The translations under genes were made by a program, and so were the position numbers. Positions 19,478 to 28,186 of a stretch of DNA of 64,000 bases are shown piece after piece. Positions within the stretch are counted from its first letter, which is position 1; the number at the start of each line of letters is the position of its first letter. Location of the stretch: positions 1 to 64,000 of the forward strand of contig JAFUYQ010000013.1 in assembly GCA_017470485.1 (NCBI GenBank), written 5' to 3'. This DNA is from Synergistaceae bacterium. GTDB lineage: Bacteria; Synergistota; Synergistia; Synergistales; Aminobacteriaceae. A model generated the notes under the pieces. That model saw only the letters and a list, made by a program, of their open reading frames with translations, was not told the origin of the DNA and did not search any database.

Positions 19478-20491
19478 TCACCTCCCTGAAGAGTCTTCAT
19501 CTAAGGCATCAGCGACGCTTTCAAGGACGCTTATTGACCTTTCGTAATCCATTCTGAGCGGCCCTATCAATCCTAAGACTGCCTTTTGCTGTCTTGGTCT
19601 TGCCGGAATGAGTATCATCGCGTTATCTTCCATGCCTTCGGTTTCGTTTTCCTCGCCTAGAGAAATTTTCAGGGCTTTAGTGTCCTTGCATTTCTCAATC
19701 ATTCTTGCCAAAGGTTTTTCCTGCTCAAGAAGATTCAGGACTGCCTGAATCCTTGATAATGTCTGGAAATGAGGAAGGTCAAGAATTTGCCTCGCCCCCG
19801 AACTGAAAAATCTGTAGTTCCGTTCAGTGAGGAATTTATCCAGTTCCCTTATAGCGTCCCTGCATGACGTTTCGGCTTCGGAGAGACCTGACGAGACGTA
19901 CTGATACAGCATTTCCCTGACATCGTTCCATGAGTGGCCTGCGGCGAAAGTGTTAATCATTCTGCTCAAGTCCTCAAGAGTCCTCTGGTCAACGTCATAA
20001 GGAAGACTGAACTGTGAATGATGAACCAGTCCGCCCTTCAGTACGATGAGAGCAAGGACGTTATTTCCGCCCATGAGAATTAAATCAATGTGCTGAATCT
20101 CAGCGTTCTCAAGTGCAGGAACGGCCGCAACGGCAACGCAGTTAGTAAGTCTGGCCATGAGGTGAGTAACGTGTGTCAGGAGGTCTTCTATACCGCTTCT
20201 GCTGCCGAGAATTTCGCGCCTTATGTCATCAGCGTGAAGATGATTTCGCGCGCGTGAAGTAACCGAATCGACATAGACTCTGTAAGCTCTTGCAGTAGGG
20301 AGTCTTCCTGAGGACGAATGAGGCTGATAGAAGTATCCCAGTTCCTCAAGGTCGGCCATTTCGTTGCGTATGGTGGCAGGGCTTAGACCCTTGATGTATT
20401 TTTTGACGATGGTGCGTGAGCCTGCCGGTTCGCCGGTCTTGATATATTCGTAGACTACTGCGAGGATAATGCTTAATTGTCTTTCGGTCAA
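19478..20491 (-). CDS. hrcA: Heat-inducible transcription repressor HrcA
   Basis: Represses class I heat-shock genes by binding CIRCE; its activity depends on GroEL in studied species. The 337-residue protein has an N-terminal winged helix (SPATIRNEMADLEELGY, about 37-51, with the downstream HSSSGRLPTARAYR) followed by the GAF-like dimerisation region. It is first in the hrcA-grpE-dnaK operon and is preceded by AGGAGG, a CIRCE element and a sigma-70 promoter, so it should control its own operon. Confidence 0.97.
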   Translation of the reverse strand: MTERQLSIILAVVYEYIKTGEPAGSRTIVKKYIKGLSPATIRNEMADLEELGYFYQPHSSSGRLPTARAYRVYVDSVTSRARNHLHADDIRREILGSRSGIEDLLTHVTHLMARLTNCVAVAAVPALENAEIQHIDLILMGGNNVLALIVLKGGLVHHSQFSLPYDVDQRTLEDLSRMINTFAAGHSWNDVREMLYQYVSSGLSEAETSCRDAIRELDKFLTERNYRFFSSGARQILDLPHFQTLSRIQAVLNLLEQEKPLARMIEKCKDTKALKISLGEENETEGMEDNAMILIPARPRQQKAVLGLIGPLRMDYERSISVLESVADALDEDSSGR

Positions 20492-20516
20492 TGAATTTCA
20501 CCTCCTGATTTAGTTT

Positions 20517-20543
20517 TTAGCACTCACGCTTAACGAGTGCCAT
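20517..20543 (-). promoter_or_regulatory. CIRCE operator (HrcA binding site)
   Basis: TTAGCACTC, 9 bases, then GAGTGCCAT; the consensus is TTAGCACTC-N9-GAGTGCTAA, so the left arm is perfect and the right arm differs at the last two or three positions. It lies between the promoter and hrcA, where bound HrcA would block transcription. Confidence 0.93.
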
Positions 20544-20562
20544 TAGGAATTTAACGCGGATA

Positions 20563-20591
20563 AGATTAGCAGAGGGGCTTCAAAAAGTCAA
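20563..20591 (-). promoter_or_regulatory. Sigma-70 promoter of hrcA-grpE-dnaK
   Basis: On the minus strand TTGACT (20586-20591), a 17-bp spacer and TAATCT (20563-20568). The CIRCE element follows in the early transcribed region. Confidence 0.83.
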
Positions 20592-20611
20592 CACTCATGA
20601 AAAAATTGCCA

Positions 20612-20620
20612 TGCTATAAT
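20612..20620 (+). promoter_or_regulatory. Extended -10 promoter of the second glycosyltransferase gene
   Basis: TGCTATAAT, a perfect extended -10, with no -35 match at 17 bp. The Shine-Dalgarno-like GGGGTGA follows at 20641, giving a short leader. It is divergent from the hrcA promoter. Confidence 0.65.
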
Positions 20621-20653
20621 CACACCGACAAAAATAAAACGGGGTGAACAGAA

Positions 20654-21394
20654 ATATCAATACCAGTAACGGTTTTAACGGTTTCATTCAACGCTGAGGC
20701 AACAATCGCAAGAACAATCAGGAGCGTTATGGCTCAGACTTACGATAAGATAGAGTACATAGTGATTGACGGGGCATCGAAGGATAACACAGCAAAAATC
20801 GCGGAGTCATACATCGAAAAATTCAACGCCTCCCCCAACCGTTCAATGAGGGTAATCTCAGAACCCGATAAAGGAATGTATGACGCTCTCAACAAGGGCG
20901 CAAGGCTCGCAAAGGGCGTAATAATCGGGCAGATTAACGCTGATGACTGGTACGAGCCTGACGCTGTTCAGACGATGGCCGAGCTGTGGGAGCTCGAACA
21001 CTATGATTTAGCGTGGGGAAGCCTCAACGTTATTGCGGGCGCAGGGAACTTCATTAAACACGCAAAACGCGGACTATTCTGGTCAACATCTCACTGGTGC
21101 CACCCGGCAGCGTTTGCCTCGCGTGAAATTCTCCTGCAATATCCTTATCCCCTCGTTAATTCACATGATGATTTTGATTTTGCGACACATCTTTATGTTG
21201 ACGGGAAGAAGTTAATAACGCTCGATAAGGTCATAAGCAACTTCACATTCGGCGGAGAAAGCACTCAGAAAAGTTTCAGCGAGGTCAGGAAACGAATCAG
21301 AGAGATTTACGGCATTCACAGAAAATACGGAATGAGCAGACTGTATTACATTTACAGGGTAATTTTCGAGACTGTCAAATATTTTCTAACCTAA
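20654..21394 (+). CDS. Family 2 glycosyltransferase without a canonical start codon
   Basis: A 246-residue GT-A fold transferase with PVTVLTVSFNAEATIARTI as first strand, YIVIDGASKDNT as donor-binding motif, and INADDWY as the DxD-type metal site. The first ATG in frame (20729) would cut off the first strand and helix. Upstream the frame is open only to a TGA at 20645-20647 and contains no ATG, GTG or TTG. A Shine-Dalgarno (GGGGTGA, 20641-20647) stands 6 bases before an ATA at 20654, exactly where family members begin. So either ATA is used as start or an ATG has mutated to ATA and the gene is weak or dead. Confidence 0.7.
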   Translation: MSIPVTVLTVSFNAEATIARTIRSVMAQTYDKIEYIVIDGASKDNTAKIAESYIEKFNASPNRSMRVISEPDKGMYDALNKGARLAKGVIIGQINADDWYEPDAVQTMAELWELEHYDLAWGSLNVIAGAGNFIKHAKRGLFWSTSHWCHPAAFASREILLQYPYPLVNSHDDFDFATHLYVDGKKLITLDKVISNFTFGGESTQKSFSEVRKRIREIYGIHRKYGMSRLYYIYRVIFETVKYFLT

Positions 21395-21395
21395 A

Positions 21396-21429
21396 CAAAA
21401 AAATCCCTCCCGTTGAATTACGAGAGGGA
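21396..21429 (-). terminator. Intrinsic terminator of the dha operon
   Basis: A 10-bp stem (21404-21413 with 21420-21429, one mismatch) followed on the minus strand by a T run at 21397-21403. It ends dhaL-dhaM-dhaK, which is convergent with the glycosyltransferase gene. Confidence 0.82.
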
Positions 21430-21442
21430 CAATTCACATTCC

Positions 21443-22438
21443 CTAGAACTGAACGAACGCCGGCGTATCAGCCGGAGCATTGAGGTATTTCTTGAGTTCA
21501 TCATCGAGTTTCAGAACCGTCAGCGAGAATCCCTCCATGTCGAGCGAAGTCATGTAGTTCCCCACAATCGTCCGCGAAACTTTCAGACCCTTTCCCTCAA
21601 GAACGCTCTTTGCATGTTTGTTGGCGACTAAAAGCTCCATTAACGGAGTACCGCCCATGCCGTTCACGAGAAGCGCTACTTCATCACCTGATGAGTAAAT
21701 ACCCTCTGCAAGTATTTTCTCAAGAAGTTTATCGGCGATGTTGTTGACGCTGGAAATTTTTTCCCTGTGAGTTCCCGGCTCTCCGTGAATGCCGATACCG
21801 ATTTCGATTTCATCATCAGCAAGTTCAAAGCTCGGTTTCCCCGCCGCTGGAACTGTACACGCATTGACAGCCATTCCCATTGAGCGGACATTAGCAATTA
21901 CCTTCTCGGCGACTCTCTTGACCTCCGAAAGTTCCGCCCCCGATTCAGCGCACGCACCGGCTATCTTGTGAACAAGCACCGTTCCGGCAATCCCTCTGCG
22001 TCCTGTCGTCCATGTTGAATTTTCGACAGCCACATCATCAGCTACTACTACATGCTCGACCTTGATACCTTCATCGGCCGCCATTTCTTCGGCCATCTCG
22101 AAATTCATCACATCGCCCGTGTAATTCTTGATGATTAAGAGAACGCCTTTGCCGCCGTTGACAGCCTTAACAGCTTCGTAAACCTGATCGGGCGTGGGGG
22201 ACGTGAAGACTTCACCGGCCACAGCACCGTCAAGCATTCCGCGACCGACAAATCCTCCGTGAGACGGTTCATGCCCTGAGCCTCCGCCCGAAACCAAAGC
22301 AACTTTCGGAGTTGCGCCCTTTGCGCGGACGAGGACATTAAAGCCCTCAAGCCTCTTGACGTACTGGGGGTAAGCTGCTGTCATTCCGTCGAGCATTTCG
22401 TCAACGATATTTTCCACATTGTTGATTAACTTTTTCAT
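21443..22438 (-). CDS. dhaK: Dihydroxyacetone kinase subunit DhaK
   Basis: Binds dihydroxyacetone covalently through a histidine and presents it for phosphorylation by DhaL. The 331-residue protein has GGGSGHEPSHGGFVG near 50 and the hemiaminal-forming His in IGIHGEPGTHR near 220, and the typical C-terminal LVNGMGGTPLMEL. Length is standard for the PTS-dependent subunit. Third gene of dhaL-dhaM-dhaK, 18 bases after dhaM. It supplies dihydroxyacetone phosphate, the same product as the glycerol-3-phosphate dehydrogenase encoded at 8660. Confidence 0.95.
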   Translation of the reverse strand: MKKLINNVENIVDEMLDGMTAAYPQYVKRLEGFNVLVRAKGATPKVALVSGGGSGHEPSHGGFVGRGMLDGAVAGEVFTSPTPDQVYEAVKAVNGGKGVLLIIKNYTGDVMNFEMAEEMAADEGIKVEHVVVADDVAVENSTWTTGRRGIAGTVLVHKIAGACAESGAELSEVKRVAEKVIANVRSMGMAVNACTVPAAGKPSFELADDEIEIGIGIHGEPGTHREKISSVNNIADKLLEKILAEGIYSSGDEVALLVNGMGGTPLMELLVANKHAKSVLEGKGLKVSRTIVGNYMTSLDMEGFSLTVLKLDDELKKYLNAPADTPAFVQF

Positions 22439-22456
22439 TCTGAGATTTCCTCCTGT

Positions 22457-22852
22457 CTATAATTTTGAAGTTTCGCAGGCTTCTTCTGCCGCCGACAAAA
22501 CTGAATCAATGCTTCCGCCTCCTGCCGCCTCAACTGCCGCGCATACTGCCCCTTCAACGATAGGAGCGTCCGCAATTACAGCGTTAATTCCGCGCTCCTC
22601 GTCCTCGAGAAGTTCTATTGCTGTCTCGGCACTCATTATCGCGCTTCCGATGTCGGCGATTATGACAACGCCGTCGCCGCTGTCAGCCTCAGCGATTGCG
22701 TCAGCTATTCTCTGAGCGTCAGTACCCATTGAACCGTCATCGAGGCCGCCGGCAGGAATAATACCTTCATGGCCTTGAGCCATTTCACGGGCTAAATCGC
22801 AGACACCTTCAGCAATTTTCCAGCTGTGAGAGACTATTACGATTCCAACCAT
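22457..22852 (-). CDS. dhaM: PTS-dependent dihydroxyacetone kinase phosphotransferase subunit DhaM
   Basis: An EIIA-mannose-type protein that takes phosphate from HPr and re-phosphorylates ADP bound to DhaL. At 131 residues it is the short, single-domain form without the HPr and EI-like domains found in E. coli DhaM. The phosphorylated His is in GIVIVSHSWKIAEG (residue 8). The start is 1 base from the dhaL stop, so translation is probably coupled. Its presence shows that the kinase is PEP- rather than ATP-dependent. Confidence 0.92.
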   Translation of the reverse strand: MVGIVIVSHSWKIAEGVCDLAREMAQGHEGIIPAGGLDDGSMGTDAQRIADAIAEADSGDGVVIIADIGSAIMSAETAIELLEDEERGINAVIADAPIVEGAVCAAVEAAGGGSIDSVLSAAEEACETSKL

Positions 22853-22853
22853 G

Positions 22854-23480
22854 CTAAATTTTCTCCTTCATGTAATCGCGTATGGCCTCAAGAGTAATCA
22901 ATGATGAAGTTGCGCCGGGATCCTGATGTCCGATACTGCGTTCACCGAGATAGCTTGCGCGTCCTTTGGTGGCAATGATAGTCTTCGTGTACTCAACGCC
23001 TTCACGGGCTGCCTCACATGCCGCGTCAAGTGCCGTAACGAGGTCAGCACCTTCAGAAATTTTCTGAGAGAATTTTTCAACCGCAGGAATTATCGCGTCA
23101 AGCATGGTTTTCTCGCCTTTGACAGCTTTACCGCGCTTCTGTATTCCTGCGATTGCCGCTTCAAAAACTGATTTGAGTTCATCGGGAGTGAGTTCAGTTT
23201 TACCGAGAGTGAGTTTACCGGCCTCAAGGTATGCTGTTCCGTAGAGAGGGCCTGAAGCTCCGCCGACTTTCGAGAGGAGAGTCATTCCTGTTTTCTTGAG
23301 GACTGCGCCTATGTCCGAAGCGTCAGGCTGTAACTGCTCCATTACCGCAGTAAATCCGCGAGACATGTTAATGCCGTGATCCGAGTCGCCGATTTCGCGG
23401 TCAAGTTCGGTGAGGAAGTCTTTATTTTGAGCTATGCGCTCCGCTATGAGTGAAATACACTTGTATATTCCGCTTGGCAT
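22854..23480 (-). CDS. dhaL: Dihydroxyacetone kinase subunit DhaL
   Basis: The ADP-binding subunit that passes phosphate to dihydroxyacetone on DhaK. The 208-residue helical protein has the Mg-ADP aspartates in DREIGDSDHGINMSRGF near 25-40 and GGASGPLYGTAY near 75. GRASYLGERSIGHQDPGA near 180 is the conserved lid. It is first in the operon; the upstream 114 bases to nagA form a divergent spacer in which I see no clear promoter or operator. Confidence 0.95.
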   Translation of the reverse strand: MPSGIYKCISLIAERIAQNKDFLTELDREIGDSDHGINMSRGFTAVMEQLQPDASDIGAVLKKTGMTLLSKVGGASGPLYGTAYLEAGKLTLGKTELTPDELKSVFEAAIAGIQKRGKAVKGEKTMLDAIIPAVEKFSQKISEGADLVTALDAACEAAREGVEYTKTIIATKGRASYLGERSIGHQDPGATSSLITLEAIRDYMKEKI

Positions 23481-23594
23481 TTAAGTAATCAAGCCTCCTG
23501 TTCGTGAAATGATTATGAGATGGGTACATATTACACCAAAATTTTACGCATGGATATAGAATCATAATCATAAATTTTTAGAGAGGCTGAACCC

Positions 23595-24710
23595 ATGAAC
23601 AATATAATCATCGACAACGGAATAATATTCAGACCAGACAATAAATTTCACAGAGGCACTATCGCGGTTTCAAACGGTCGAATCACTAACGGCCTTCCCG
23701 AAAACGCAGAAAGAATTAACGCTGAGAATCTTTACGTCATTCCCGGCTTAACGGATATTCATTTTCACGGCTGCAAGGGTCATGATTTCTGCGAGGGAAC
23801 TAAGGAGGCTTTAACGGCAATAACTGATTACGAGGCTCAGAACGGAATCACTGCGATATGTCCGGCAACTATGACACTCCCCGAAGACGAATTAATCCGA
23901 ATAATGAGAAACGCAAAATCATTCGCTCAAAATTCAAATGCCCTCATCGGAATTAATCTTGAAGGGCCGTTCATATCATCAGCGAAGAAGGGCGCGCAAA
24001 ATCCTGCCTACATCATCAAACCTGACATAGAAATTCTCAGGAGGCTTCAGAACGAATCGGGAGGCTTAATCAAAATTGCAACCGTTGCGCCGGAAGTTGA
24101 AGGAGCGATTCACTTCATTGAGGAAGCAAAGAGCCTCGCAAGAGTTTCAGTTGCTCACACGGCATGTGATTACGAGACAGCGAAAACTGCATTCGAGAAC
24201 GGGGCATCTCATGTTACGCACCTTTTCAACGCAATGAACCCGATAAATCACAGACAGCCCGGCCCTGTTATAGCTGCTCTTGAGAACGGGGACGTTACCG
24301 CCGAACTGATTTGCGACGGCATTCACATTCACCCTGCTGTAGTGAGGAGTACGATTAAGGCGTTCGGCGATGACAGAGTGATATTCATCAGCGACTCTCT
24401 TGAGGCGGCAGGAATGCCGGACGGTGAATACATGCTCGGAGGACAGAAAATCATAAAGAACGGAAGGAGAGCTACCCTTGAGGACGGTATTACCCTCGCA
24501 GGAAGCGTAACCAACCTCATGGACTGCATGAGGCTGTCTGTCAGTGAAATGGGGATTGCTCTTGAAACTGCCGTAAAGTGTTCAGCGGTTAATCCTGTTA
24601 AGGCGTTAGGGCTTGAGGATTCTTACGGGAGCATTCAGGAGGGGAGAAGGGCTAATCTCGTACTGCTTGACGCGGATTTGAACATTGTACGGGTGATTAG
24701 ATTTTCCTGA
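23595..24710 (+). CDS. nagA: N-acetylglucosamine-6-phosphate deacetylase
   Basis: Removes acetate from GlcNAc-6-phosphate, a step in amino-sugar and peptidoglycan recycling. The 371-residue amidohydrolase has VIPGLTDIHFHGCKGHDF (metal-site histidines), NLEGPFIS with the metal-ligand Glu near 118, HLFNAMNP near 200 and ISDSLEAAG with the catalytic Asp near 265. It stands alone; no nagB is adjacent. It is divergent from the dha operon. Function is well supported by the full motif set. Confidence 0.93.
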   Translation: MNNIIIDNGIIFRPDNKFHRGTIAVSNGRITNGLPENAERINAENLYVIPGLTDIHFHGCKGHDFCEGTKEALTAITDYEAQNGITAICPATMTLPEDELIRIMRNAKSFAQNSNALIGINLEGPFISSAKKGAQNPAYIIKPDIEILRRLQNESGGLIKIATVAPEVEGAIHFIEEAKSLARVSVAHTACDYETAKTAFENGASHVTHLFNAMNPINHRQPGPVIAALENGDVTAELICDGIHIHPAVVRSTIKAFGDDRVIFISDSLEAAGMPDGEYMLGGQKIIKNGRRATLEDGITLAGSVTNLMDCMRLSVSEMGIALETAVKCSAVNPVKALGLEDSYGSIQEGRRANLVLLDADLNIVRVIRFS

Positions 24711-24735
24711 GTTCCCGAACTTCTTTCTTTGCGGA

Positions 24736-25269
24736 TTAGTGAGCGGCATTGCGTAAGAGTTCCTTCACTTCATCGCTCTTTCCGTAATCGAGTACAGTGT
24801 AGCCGTCATTGTCTTTTGCGGAAATGTCTGCGCCTGCGTTGAGCAGAACCTTCACGACTTCCGGATTTTCGGCACACATTAAAACCGTATTGCCGTACTC
24901 GTTTTTAGCGTTGATGTCCGCCCCTGCATTGAGGAGAATCTTGATAATTTCGGGATTGTCAGTGTACGTAGCCGCCCACATTAAAGCCGTATTGCGGCTA
25001 TCGTCCTTAGCGTTGATGTCCGCGCCGGCGTTGAGTAGAGTCTTGATGATTTCTGGATTGCTATTTGTCGCAACCGCCAACATTAAAACCGTCCTGCCGT
25101 ACTCGTTCTTAGCGTCGTTGACATCAGCCCCCGAATTGATGAAATTCAGAACGTCTTGCGGAGTTGTGTCCTCGTCCTGTAACACTTCCAGCCACTCCTC
25201 CGTTGCCCCTCCGAACGCTGACGAAACGCACAGCACAGCCAATAACGCGCCTAACAATACTTTCCTCAT
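24736..25269 (-). CDS. Secreted ankyrin-repeat protein, short copy
   Basis: A 177-residue protein with a signal peptide (MRKVLLGALLAVLCVSSAFG) and four to five ankyrin repeats of the form GADINAKDxxxxTALMWAA. The signal peptide, first helix and last repeat are near-identical in DNA to the neighbouring larger gene, so this is a duplicate with fewer repeats. The 40 bases before its start, including the Shine-Dalgarno, copy the end of wecB plus spacer. It is likely exported to the periplasm or outside, where it would bind proteins; partners unknown. Confidence 0.82.
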   Translation of the reverse strand: MRKVLLGALLAVLCVSSAFGGATEEWLEVLQDEDTTPQDVLNFINSGADVNDAKNEYGRTVLMLAVATNSNPEIIKTLLNAGADINAKDDSRNTALMWAATYTDNPEIIKILLNAGADINAKNEYGNTVLMCAENPEVVKVLLNAGADISAKDNDGYTVLDYGKSDEVKELLRNAAH

Positions 25270-25312
25270 GACTGTGTTACCTCCCGAAAAAATTTCTTAC
25301 TGCCCTCGCGGA

Positions 25313-26167
25313 TTACTGAGCGGCATTGAGTATGAGTTCCTTCACTTCATCGTTCTCGGCGTAATCGAGTGCAGTTTTGCCCTCGTTGCTTTTGACAAAA
25401 ATGTCTGCGCCTGCGTTGAGCAGAGCCTTGATGACTTCGGGATTTTCGGCCATAGCCGCCAACATTAAAGCCGTATGGCCGGCCTTGCCCTTAGCGTTGA
25501 TGTCCGCCCCTGCGTTGAGCAGAGCCTTTATGACTTCGGGATTGCTAGTATAAGCCGCTGCCTCCATTAAAGCCGTACTGCAGCTCACGCGCACATTGGT
25601 CTTAGCGTTGATGTCCGCCCCTGCCTCTAGTAGAGCCTTGATGATTTCGGGATTGCCATTGTTCGCAGCCGCCAGCATTAAAGCCGTACGACCGTACTCG
25701 TCCTTAGCGTTGACGTCCGCCCCCGCGTTGAGCAGAGCCTTGGTGACTTCGAGATTGTTGTTGCCCCCAGCCGCCTCCATTAAAGCCGTCTTGCCGTACT
25801 CGTCCTTAGCGTTGATGTCCGCCTCTGCCTCTAGTAGAACCTCGATGACTTCTGGATTACTATTGAAGTAAGCCGCATTCATTAAAGCCGTATTGCCGTA
25901 AATATCTTTAGCGTTGACGTACGCTCCTCCGTTTAACAAAGCCTTAATGACTTCAGGATTGCTGTTTATCCTAGCCGCCAACATTAAAGCCGTCTCGCCG
26001 TTCTTGCCCCTACCATTGACGTTTGCGCCTAACTTGATGATAGCCTGAATTTTTTGCGGAGTCGTGTACGCGTTCTCCGCCGCTTTCCGCAAATCCTCCG
26101 TTACCCATCCGAACGCCGCCGAAACGCACAGCGCAGCCAATAACGCGCCTAACAATACTTTCCTCAT
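25313..26167 (-). CDS. Secreted ankyrin-repeat protein, long copy
   Basis: A 284-residue protein with signal peptide MRKVLLGALLAALCVSAAFG and about eight ankyrin repeats, many with the motif LLNAGADINAKDEYGxTALM. It begins 7 bases after the wecB stop, and its Shine-Dalgarno GGGAGG is part of the last wecB codons, so it is translated from the wecB operon. It looks like the parent of the shorter copy downstream. The repeats differ mainly at the exposed loop positions, as expected for a binding surface. Target unknown. Confidence 0.84.
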   Translation of the reverse strand: MRKVLLGALLAALCVSAAFGWVTEDLRKAAENAYTTPQKIQAIIKLGANVNGRGKNGETALMLAARINSNPEVIKALLNGGAYVNAKDIYGNTALMNAAYFNSNPEVIEVLLEAEADINAKDEYGKTALMEAAGGNNNLEVTKALLNAGADVNAKDEYGRTALMLAAANNGNPEIIKALLEAGADINAKTNVRVSCSTALMEAAAYTSNPEVIKALLNAGADINAKGKAGHTALMLAAMAENPEVIKALLNAGADIFVKSNEGKTALDYAENDEVKELILNAAQ

Positions 26168-26174
26168 GACAGTG

Positions 26175-27290
26175 TTACCTCCCGAAAAAATTTCTTACTG
26201 CCTCATGAATCTTCACGCTTGCCGTTCCGTCTCCGAAAGGTTTAGTATTCTTCCCTATGACCTCCCTGAGATACTCAGGCTCATTCATTACCCTAAGTGC
26301 CTCAGTCCTGATATTCCCCCGTTCAGTCCCGACAAGAACGCAAGTCCCCTCGCTTATCGCCTCAGGTCTTTCGGAAACGCTCCTCATGATTAACACCGGC
26401 TTGTCAATCCCCGTAGCCTCCTCCTGAACCCCTCCGCTGTCGGAAAGTATGAACATCGAACGGCTCATGGCATACACAAACTCAGGATAGCTCAAAGGCT
26501 CGGTGAATATCACATTTTCGGGGAAGTCTTTAAGTTCTTCGCGGATAACATTCCTTACCGCCGGATTTTTGTGCAGAGGTATCAGGAACATTACATCTGG
26601 CCTCTCGCCGATAATATCCCTCACGGCTCCGCAGATACCCTTGAGAGGTTCGCCCCATGACTCACGCCTATGCGCCGTCATAAGCACTAAAGGACGTTCA
26701 CCGGCTTCACGAAGGTATTGAGGTTCGGCCATGTTCTTTCGTCTTTCGAGAATGTCATAGAGGGCATCAATCACAGTATTGCCGGTAATGACGATTTTTG
26801 ACTGGGGCTTTCCCTCATTGATGAGGTTTTCGGCAGCACCTTTAGTCGGCGCGAACATAATATCCGTTATGCTGTCGGTCAGAACTCTGTTGGCCTCCTC
26901 CGGAAACGGCAGACTCAAATCATGACTCCTCAAACCGGCTTCAACATGGCCGATTTTGACGTGCCTGTAGAATCCTGCCAATGCCGCCGCGAAAGTTGTC
27001 GAGGTGTCCCCGTGAACGAGTATCATGTCCTGCGGATTGTTGTCGAGGACTTCGCCCACCCCCTGAAGAACGCTGGCGGTGATGTGGTCTAATGACTGGT
27101 TAGCCCTCATGATGTTGAGATTGAAATCGGCGGCCAGTCCGAAATCATCAAGTGCCTGCTTCAGCATATCGGTATGCTGTCCAGTTGCCAGCACTGTAAC
27201 TTTAATTTCAGGGTCTTTCATTAACTCAAGAATGACCGGTGCCATTTTGATGGCTTCCGGCCTTGTTCCTGCAACACATGCTATTTTCAT
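26175..27290 (-). CDS. wecB: UDP-N-acetylglucosamine 2-epimerase (non-hydrolysing)
   Basis: Interconverts UDP-GlcNAc and UDP-ManNAc for envelope polysaccharide. The 371-residue protein opens with IACVAGTRPEAIKMAPVI and keeps VHGDTSTTFAAALA near 92, HVEAGLRS near 115, PFPEEANRVLTD and SDSGGVQEEA near 283. Length is standard. It follows the polyprenyl-phosphate transferase gene by 2 bases and is probably co-transcribed with it, which fits a ManNAc-containing glycan pathway. The 3' codons serve as Shine-Dalgarno for the ankyrin gene. Confidence 0.95.
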   Translation of the reverse strand: MKIACVAGTRPEAIKMAPVILELMKDPEIKVTVLATGQHTDMLKQALDDFGLAADFNLNIMRANQSLDHITASVLQGVGEVLDNNPQDMILVHGDTSTTFAAALAGFYRHVKIGHVEAGLRSHDLSLPFPEEANRVLTDSITDIMFAPTKGAAENLINEGKPQSKIVITGNTVIDALYDILERRKNMAEPQYLREAGERPLVLMTAHRRESWGEPLKGICGAVRDIIGERPDVMFLIPLHKNPAVRNVIREELKDFPENVIFTEPLSYPEFVYAMSRSMFILSDSGGVQEEATGIDKPVLIMRSVSERPEAISEGTCVLVGTERGNIRTEALRVMNEPEYLREVIGKNTKPFGDGTASVKIHEAVRNFFGR

Positions 27291-27292
27291 TT

Positions 27293-28177
27293 TTATATCA
27301 GCCTCATGTAATATTTCAGGCCCAGCACGAGCATAATGACCTGAAGGGATAATATTATTGTTACCGTTAAGACGTTTGAACCTGTCAGAGAGATTAAGAT
27401 GTGGTGAAGATGTTTTTTGTCGGGATAGAACGGTGATTTTCCTGTGAGCATTCTTCTTGTGAACGCTGTCAGCGTGTCAACGACAGGTATCCCGCCGAAA
27501 AGTATCATCAGTAAAATCAGGTCGTCAAATCCCGAAACTATGAGAATCCTTCTTGAGAACGTTACGAAATGAGACGCGAATAAATAACCAAGCAATGTGC
27601 TTCCGCCGTCCCCTAAAAATGTCTGGGCTGAAGGGAAATTCCAGCACAAAACTCCCAGTGCCATCGCCCCCATGTAAATGCTCGGATACGAATGGCCAAG
27701 CAAAAACAACGTTATTGACGAGGCAATGAATATCGAGATACAGAGGCCGTTCATTCCGTCAATGAGATTGTATGCGCTCGTTACCCCTGCAATCCAGACT
27801 ACAGCCAGAACTGAATTAAGGAGTCCGAGATTCATCGGTATTACGACAAGAGACGAGGCCGCAATGTGAAGCCCTAATCTCAGGAACGGACTCAATGAAC
27901 ACATATCATCAAGGTATCCGCAGAGAAAAATTACCGTTGCGCCCGTCGCTATACATCTGAGATAAGGTTCACGGCTGGACATCAAGACGGCCATTAACAT
28001 ATAGCCGAGCCATAATCCAATTCCTGCGCCTCTGGGCATATTGCCCTTGTGAATCTTGCGGGCATCGGGGACATCAATAATCCCGTAGATACCCGCAAGC
28101 CTTATTGAAACCGGTGCTGTAAGACCTCCCCAGAAGAATCCCATGAGGAGGTACAAGAATAATTTTACGTCGAGCAT
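27293..28177 (-). CDS. Polyprenyl-phosphate sugar-1-phosphate transferase (WecA/MraY family)
   Basis: Moves a sugar-1-phosphate, probably GlcNAc-1-phosphate, to undecaprenyl phosphate and so starts a glycan chain. The 294-residue protein has about nine membrane spans and the family's cytosolic motifs: CGYLDDMCSLSP, YNLIDGMNGL, FLGDGGSTLLG and KKHLHHILI (HHxL-type). The length is shorter than E. coli WecA (367). It lies directly before wecB. WecA-type rather than MraY is inferred from this neighbour and from the HHILI motif; no mur gene is adjacent here. Confidence 0.87.
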   Translation of the reverse strand: MLDVKLFLYLLMGFFWGGLTAPVSIRLAGIYGIIDVPDARKIHKGNMPRGAGIGLWLGYMLMAVLMSSREPYLRCIATGATVIFLCGYLDDMCSLSPFLRLGLHIAASSLVVIPMNLGLLNSVLAVVWIAGVTSAYNLIDGMNGLCISIFIASSITLFLLGHSYPSIYMGAMALGVLCWNFPSAQTFLGDGGSTLLGYLFASHFVTFSRRILIVSGFDDLILLMILFGGIPVVDTLTAFTRRMLTGKSPFYPDKKHLHHILISLTGSNVLTVTIILSLQVIMLVLGLKYYMRLI

Positions 28178-28186
28178 TATTGAACG

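Larger units (their letters stand above)
24736..26203 (-). repeat. Tandem duplication of a wecB-tail plus ankyrin gene unit
   Basis: Two direct copies: 25313-26203 (long) and 24736-25304 (short). Each begins, on the minus strand, with the last nine wecB codons including the stop (26175-26203, copied at 25278-25304), the same spacer and Shine-Dalgarno, the same signal peptide, and ends with the same last repeat. The copy differs in the number of internal repeats. Confidence 0.85.

Noticed and set aside
20729..21394. Glycosyltransferase taken to start at the first ATG
   Set aside because: That start would remove the first strand of the GT-A fold, which is clearly encoded upstream in the same frame.
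24809..25871. Plus-strand open frames rich in Ser/Ala/Leu opposite the ankyrin genes
   Set aside because: They are antisense shadows of the repeats; their own repetition follows from the ankyrin units and they lack starts with Shine-Dalgarno.
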